Below are positions 59,737-64,000 of a DNA stretch of 64,000 nt, in pieces. The position numbers and the translations under genes were made by a program. Every line of letters starts with the position of its first letter. Within the stretch, counting starts at the first letter, position 1. Origin of the DNA: Chloroflexota bacterium. GTDB taxonomy: Bacteria; Chloroflexota; Anaerolineae; Anaerolineales; E44-bin32. The stretch lies in the NCBI GenBank assembly GCA_022561215.1, contig JADFRQ010000005.1:1-64000 (forward strand), in the 5' to 3' direction. The notes beneath the pieces are model-generated. The model did no database searches, was not told the DNA's origin, and saw only the letters and a program-made list of their open reading frames with translations.

Positions 59737-60879
59737 CTACGTACGCTCAGCTACAATCAGGCTTCCCGTTCGTTGCTCCAGCACCAAGATCGCGAGGATG
59801 CCTGTAAGAGCAATCATGAGGGTGACTACTGCGCTAACGCCAGAGAAAGCCACGATCCCAATTGCTGTCGCCATGCTCAAAAGCACACGCGCCCTCATCA
59901 GGATGCCGGTCGCTCGCCATACGGCAGCCGCCATCCCAGCAACAAAAAGGACCAGACCGAGTGCAAGAGCTATCCTTCCCACTAAGGGAAGAGGTCCAAC
60001 CGGATGTGCCACGGCGGTTTCCACTAATGCAGCATAAGCGATTACCCCAAAGAGCATGGGGAAATGCAGCAGGCTGTAGACGCTTCTCGCCATCGTCGAT
60101 TGCTCAGCACCCCGAGAAGATTCTAGTGCATGGTCAAGTGCGGGCTTGGCGCGCACGAAGTAGCTCCACCAGAGGGCGCAAGTGATTGCGACTACTAGAA
60201 CTCCCACAGCGACAAGGTCGATGCTCAAGATCGCGTCCGTAACTTCACTCGCCGCGACAATCAAAGTCTCACCCAGCGCGATGATGACAAACAGTCCATG
60301 GCGTTCACTAAAGTGATCGGGGTGGATGTTCCACCCCTCTGCCTGGCCGCCGACGGCCGCGGCAAAGATGTCCAGGAGTATTGCGAAGCCCCAGAGCCAA
60401 TACTGCGCTGCGCCTCCCATATACCCCCCTACTAGTACCGCGATCAGCCCACTAATCGATAAGACGATCCAGGTTCTAAGAGCTGCAACCAGTGCAGAAG
60501 CTTCTAAGGCTACAAGGGAGAACAGTATCAGTCCAATCACTCTCACCGAAATGTAGGTGATGGCGAACCATAACGCACGATCCTGAAATGCCTGCGGAAG
60601 ACTGATGCCCATGAAAAGGGCAATTGCTGCTGCCACCAGCACACCGAACTGGACTAGATGGTGGTTCGTATTTGCAGCATTCAGAGCCCACGTGAGCTGA
60701 GTCCACCCCCACCAAACGAGCCAGAACACAAGGATCGCTTGACCTACCGTGATCCAAACAAGGTCATTGTGCAACAGGCTGACGACCTGTGTTACAGAGA
60801 ACACGAACACGAGGTCGAAGAATAGTTCAACGAATGTCACCTTCTGATCTTCTGGGGAAACGATGGAAATCCGTTTCAT
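59737..60879 (-). CDS. Low-temperature-requirement A (LtrA) family membrane protein
   Basis: Intact LtrA protein, 380 residues and roughly eleven helices. VTFVELFFDLVFVFSVTQVVSLL is the diagnostic start; then WWGWTQLTWALNAANTNHHLVQFGVLVAAAIALFMG, HPDHFSERHGLFVIIALGETLIVAAS and DHALESSRGAEQSTMARSVYSLLHFPMLFGVIAYAALVE. The start ATG 60879 has GGAGGAAG upstream. Family function is unknown despite the name. It is the useful comparator for the broken copy at 23.9-25.1 kb, to which it is only distantly similar. Confidence 0.9.
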   Translation of the reverse strand: MKRISIVSPEDQKVTFVELFFDLVFVFSVTQVVSLLHNDLVWITVGQAILVFWLVWWGWTQLTWALNAANTNHHLVQFGVLVAAAIALFMGISLPQAFQDRALWFAITYISVRVIGLILFSLVALEASALVAALRTWIVLSISGLIAVLVGGYMGGAAQYWLWGFAILLDIFAAAVGGQAEGWNIHPDHFSERHGLFVIIALGETLIVAASEVTDAILSIDLVAVGVLVVAITCALWWSYFVRAKPALDHALESSRGAEQSTMARSVYSLLHFPMLFGVIAYAALVETAVAHPVGPLPLVGRIALALGLVLFVAGMAAAVWRATGILMRARVLLSMATAIGIVAFSGVSAVVTLMIALTGILAILVLEQRTGSLIVAERT

Positions 60880-61226
60880 GGGGATACTTCCTCCACGCAT
60901 GCCAATCTGAACTCCCTTGAGTATAAATTAAATTGTTGCCTAAGAGCTGCGAGGCTGTGGAGAATTGAACCCGACAAGTCATGTAACCCCGGGAGGGGAG
61001 AGTAAGACCGACTCTTTCCCCTACCTTGTACTCGCAGCATTACCCTGATAATGAGTGACAACGAGATAGCGCATCATCCAAGCGTGCTCGGGGCATCATT
61101 CTTGGCTGTTCCTGCTGAGTATTTGGCGGTTGTTCACTATGCGCTTAGCTGGAAGGCTCAACTCGATGGTTTTTTATTGTCCTATCTAGCAAGTCACGCT
61201 CTTGAGGGCTTTGGTTCGGCAGTCAT
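60880..61226. other. Gene-free stretch upstream of LtrA
   Basis: About 347 bases. Promoter of the LtrA gene likely here. A 60-codon plus-strand frame starting at 61051 has ATG but no ribosome site and no recognised sequence. Confidence 0.4.
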
Positions 61227-61640
61227 TCACTGAGAATTTCCACGGGTTTCATAGATTGAGAATGTACTCGACGCCCTGTCCACAATCCCCTCTTGGCTTT
61301 TAACTTCGGCCTCCAAATAGCCAAGCCTCTTGCTTCTATGGACGACTGTCACTGTGCAATTGAGAATGCCGGAGGTGATAGGTTTGAAAGAAGCGATCTT
61401 CATCTCGACCGTTGCGCATCTCTCACTCTCGTCCATGGTTGAATAAAAGGCTGCGCCCATCGCTGCGTCTGCCAAAGAGTAAATCACGCCTCCATGCAGC
61501 ATACCGTATGGGTTGAGCAGACTTTCTTCAACGTTAAGCTGGCACTTGCTCCATCCGGATTCTTGTTTGGTGAAGCTCAAGCCAATCAAATCAGCAAAAG
61601 GGTTGAATCCCTTAGATCCTTGGGGAACATGCTTCGGCAT
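61227..61640 (-). CDS. PaaI-type hotdog thioesterase
   Basis: Single hotdog domain of 137 residues. ESLLNPYGMLHGGVIYSLADAAMGAAF contains the N-P-x-G-x-x-H-G-G-x-x-x-x-x-A-D catalytic loop, with the Asn/His/Asp region that positions water and thioester. CATVEMKIASFKPITSGILNCTVTVVHRSKRLGYLEAEV gives the sheet. Hydrolyses a CoA thioester, aryl or acyl unknown. ATG start. Confidence 0.9.
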   Translation of the reverse strand: MPKHVPQGSKGFNPFADLIGLSFTKQESGWSKCQLNVEESLLNPYGMLHGGVIYSLADAAMGAAFYSTMDESERCATVEMKIASFKPITSGILNCTVTVVHRSKRLGYLEAEVKSQEGIVDRASSTFSIYETRGNSQ

Positions 61641-61740
61641 CTATTACCTCAGATCTGACTTTGCAATTCTTGGAGAGCGCCTGACGCCTTCAGTACTACT
61701 AGGTGATACGAATGCAACCTCTGCTGCGCAGATCAGCTCA

Positions 61741-62178
61741 TCAAATACTTGCCAGCAAACCTAAACTAATCACAAAAACGAAGAACAGCACAATGGAAAT
61801 GATAACCAAAAAACAGCCCCCACCTGCCACCAGTGCAACGGATTGCCAACTTCCAGACCCGCTCTGCGTTTTTAGATAGGTCCGTGCCTGAATTCCCGAG
61901 ATTATGGGGACTGCTATGTACAGCGGAACTAACAGGCAAGCTCCGATTCCAAGAGTGATCCAGGCGAGAAACCACGCGAAACCGATAAAGACCCACCAGC
62001 CGATCATCAGGCCAATTCCCAGCACAGTTCGGCCGCCGTAAACATGACCGATGCCTAAGATGGAAAAAAATCCGAATACTATCTCGAGCACAAGCGCAGT
62101 TGTCGCCGCGCCTTCTGTCTCCGGTGAAACTTCTTTCACAACATACTGCGGCGGTTGATCTGGGGGCTTGTCACTCAT
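61741..62178 (-). CDS. Small membrane protein, TM2-like
   Basis: 145 residues: proline-rich cytoplasmic N-tail (MSDKPPDQPPQYVVKEVSPE) then four helices: VLEIVFGFFSILGIGHVYGG, VLGIGLMIGWWVFIGFAW, LGIGACLLVPLYIAVPIIS and VALVAGGGCFLVIISIVLFFVFV. The G-I-G-H-x-Y-x-G-R turn is like TM2-domain proteins. Function unknown. GGAGAGCCTAATG gives a good ribosome site. Confidence 0.75.
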   Translation of the reverse strand: MSDKPPDQPPQYVVKEVSPETEGAATTALVLEIVFGFFSILGIGHVYGGRTVLGIGLMIGWWVFIGFAWFLAWITLGIGACLLVPLYIAVPIISGIQARTYLKTQSGSGSWQSVALVAGGGCFLVIISIVLFFVFVISLGLLASI

Positions 62179-62395
62179 TAGGCTCTCCTCGTAAACTGCG
62201 GGTGCGAGTCGTATCTTCGGTCTTAAAATAAACCTGCGGCGTATTCGACCGGCCAGTCTCCGCCGCCGGGTTGCGCAGTGAAAGCACGCGTATCACATTA
62301 AGCGAAGAAGTGTAAAGCAAAAGTGCTCCTGCCCGTTCAGGGGATCGGCTGCCTGCGCTAAATTTACGGGCTTTTCGGACCGCGCAGGTAGTTTG

Positions 62396-63268
62396 TCACG
62401 GAATATCAGAAAATACATCTAGCGACGCGTACGCGATGCCCACCATGCTTGGCCCTGTATGGCCGCCCAGCACCAGTGACATAGGTCCCTCAGGTAACCA
62501 GGTGCAATCATAGCGTTGATCTATTTGCTCATGCAGCATGGCTTGCCCCCTCGGGGTTATGGGAATGGAGAACCTGTACTCGCAAGGCACTGCCTGGCGC
62601 ATGATGGCGAGCTATCAGATCCGCCAACCTTTTGACAGCTCCCTTGAATGTTCGTACCTGGCCGAGCTGCGTATAGGTCCCGTTTTCTTTCTCCACCCCA
62701 ATGAGCGGCTCGAGATTTATCACCGATGCTATCAATCCCTCCATATGACTGATGCGTCCCCCCTGGATCAAGTACTTTAGCTCATTCAGCGTATACGCGC
62801 TCTCTGTAGCAGCGCCAATGCGCTTCATCATTTCCTGAATCCGCTCTTTCGACCAGCCTGCTTTTCCTGCTCTGGCCGCCGCCTCTACTTGCCATCCTGC
62901 CGCGGCTGATAAGGTTTTTTGGTGTCTACGAGAGTGAGCTTTGCCTCCGGGACCATCTCTGCCCCTGCTTGCGCCGAGTTGAACATCCCGCTCAGGCCGG
63001 ATGTCATATGGATGGACAATATGTCTGCATCGGTGGCTGCCAGGCGCTGATACGTCTCAGCAAAGTCTCCCGCCGATGGCTGCGACGTGATGGGTAAGCT
63101 GTCCGTCTCCGCCAACAAGCGATAGAATTCCTCCGGTTTAATATCCACACCTTCACGATAGGATTTACCATCAAGCGTGACAATGAGGGGCATGATATGA
63201 ATGTTCAGATCCGCCATTTGTTCAGGAGGCAGCTATAGATCAGTTCCGCTATCCGTAACAATTTGCAT
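62396..63268 (-). pseudogene. DegV-family fatty-acid-binding protein with one nonsense and two frameshifts
   Basis: Reassembled from ATG 63268: MQIVTDSGTDL, TAG, LPPEQMADLNIHIMPLIVTLDGKSYREGVDIKPEEFYRLLAET ... LTLVDTK; then a shift at the six-base A run (62915-62920) to TLSAAAGWQVEAAARAGKAGWSKERIQE; MMKRIGAATESAYTLNELKYLIQGGRISHMEGLIAS ... HSHNPEGA; then a second shift near 62540 (extra base) to SMLHEQIDQRYDCTWLPEGPMSLVLGGHTGPSMVGIAY. All segments match DegV (TDSxxDL; SGxxxSA region; EGG/GRI; HTGPGxxG). DegV proteins bind fatty acids for phospholipid synthesis. The track splits it into three ORFs. Three lesions make function impossible. Confidence 0.88.
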
Positions 63269-63439
63269 TCAATTCTCTTTATATAAATCGGTCACTTTCC
63301 CGGTTGCCACGAGCATAAACCATAATTGTGAATCACTCTGGCTGCAATGTGCCCACTTATTGACTGTGAGTTCAATGGCAGAGGTTGTGGAACTGCATCC
63401 CCGCGTATGCTGTGAGCCTGCGGATCTGCTTCGCATTGA

Positions 63440-64000
63440 TCACGTGCGTTCTGCAACCAATTGTTTTCCAATGCGCACAACTTCCTCCGCCAGTACGTCA
63501 AAATCATTCTGTACACTGCGATGATTCGCTATGGCCACTCGCAGACAGTATTGCTCGTTTAAAGTCGTATACGATGGGGCGCTGATCCCTTGTTCTTGTA
63601 ATTGAATAAGAATCTCTTTGTTCAGTGCACTGAGTGTTTCATCATCCAGTGCCCCCGGATTGAAACGAAAACAAACGATGTCCAAACCGATCGGAGCCAT
63701 GAGTTCCATGTCCGGCTCGTTTTCAATCAGCTGACCAAGGTAATGCGCTTGTTCGACGTTGCGTGCGATCATGCGGCCGAAGCGATCCAGACCATGTTCT
63801 TTGAGCGACATCCATACTTTTAACGCACGGAACCGGCGCGACAGTTGCAGACCATAGTCACTGAACCAGAATTGACCCGCTGCCAATCCGCGCGTGCCAT
63901 GCTCAAGATATTCGGGGGTAAGCGAAAACGTTTTTCGATGGGCCGCATCATGGCGTACCAGTACGCAACCCGCCTCAAAAGGAACATGCATCCATTTGTG
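63440..64000 (-). CDS. PLP-dependent decarboxylase (group II), 5' part outside the window
   Basis: The last 187 codons are seen; the frame continues past the edge as HKWMHVPFEAGCVLVRHD, in which HKW carries the PLP lysine of group II decarboxylases (glutamate, aromatic amino acid, histidine). Then LTPEYLEHGTRGLAAGQFWFSDYGLQLSRRFRALKVWMSLKEHG, IENEPDMELMAPIGLDIVCFRFNP and a C-terminal small domain LRVAIANHRSVQNDFDVLAEEV. Substrate cannot be told from this part. The gene is 172 bases upstream of the decayed DegV start on the same strand. Confidence 0.88.
   Translation of the reverse strand, partial: HKWMHVPFEAGCVLVRHDAAHRKTFSLTPEYLEHGTRGLAAGQFWFSDYGLQLSRRFRALKVWMSLKEHGLDRFGRMIARNVEQAHYLGQLIENEPDMELMAPIGLDIVCFRFNPGALDDETLSALNKEILIQLQEQGISAPSYTTLNEQYCLRVAIANHRSVQNDFDVLAEEVVRIGKQLVAERT

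Noticed and set aside
61051-61233. 60-codon plus-strand ORF starting MSDNEIAHH
   Set aside because: No ribosome site and no recognisable sequence; too short to support.
1-64000. CRISPR arrays, tRNA and rRNA genes, insertion sequences
   Set aside because: Looked for short regularly spaced repeats, cloverleaf-type signatures and transposase motifs on both strands; none was convincing. The 48109/48223 repeat is only two copies without spacer regularity.

Overview
The window is bacterial chromosomal DNA of roughly balanced base composition. It reads like a Chloroflexota (Anaerolineae-type) genome. That placement is inferred from gene content: class III cyclase/STAND ATPase fusions, a BTAD-cyclase-STAND-WD40 giant, several lipoproteins, clusters of small DUF proteins (DUF2277, DUF3224, DUF6714-like) and F420-type oxidoreductases. 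No rRNA, tRNA, CRISPR array, transposase or phage gene was seen, so taxonomy could not be anchored on a marker.

Layout. Positions 1-506 hold the start of a BNR-repeat lipoprotein running off the left edge. Positions 799-14216 (+ strand) form one signalling block: a zinc-ribbon/cyclase/ATPase/TPR protein, four tandem paralogous serine hydrolases of the beta-lactamase class C fold, then a 1684-residue SARP/BTAD-cyclase-STAND-membrane-WD40 protein. From about 14.3 kb onward nearly everything is on the minus strand and is ordinary accessory metabolism: a SlyD/TfoX/deaminase operon, an MBL hydrolase, a cytosine-deaminase-like amidohydrolase, YjjX, VOC and methyltransferase genes, TPR and PQQ-type beta-propeller exported proteins, a YcaQ-like glycosylase with a 5'-nucleotidase, a class V aminotransferase, dienelactone hydrolases, a streptogramin-lyase-like propeller, an arginase-family enzyme, a YeiH-type exporter, a DsrE protein, a ZIP transporter and MsrB. 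Positions 55.9-58.7 kb hold a tightly coupled MFS-GNAT-CDGSH operon behind a MarR gene, with matching operator-like sites before both MarR and MFS. The right edge cuts a PLP-dependent decarboxylase.

The most unusual property is gene decay. At least six genes that can be reassembled by conceptual translation carry lesions (LtrA, CDF transporter, a methyltransferase, an arginase/DUF6714 chimera, DegV, TfoX), and two more are suspected. The ORF track splits them into fragments or hides them. The 13 kb signalling block at the left has no lesion of this kind, although the second of its four tandem hydrolases has lost about 147 catalytic-domain residues in frame and the third and fourth have altered active-site motifs.

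All calls rest on reading translated sequence by eye. No database search, alignment program or structure prediction was run.
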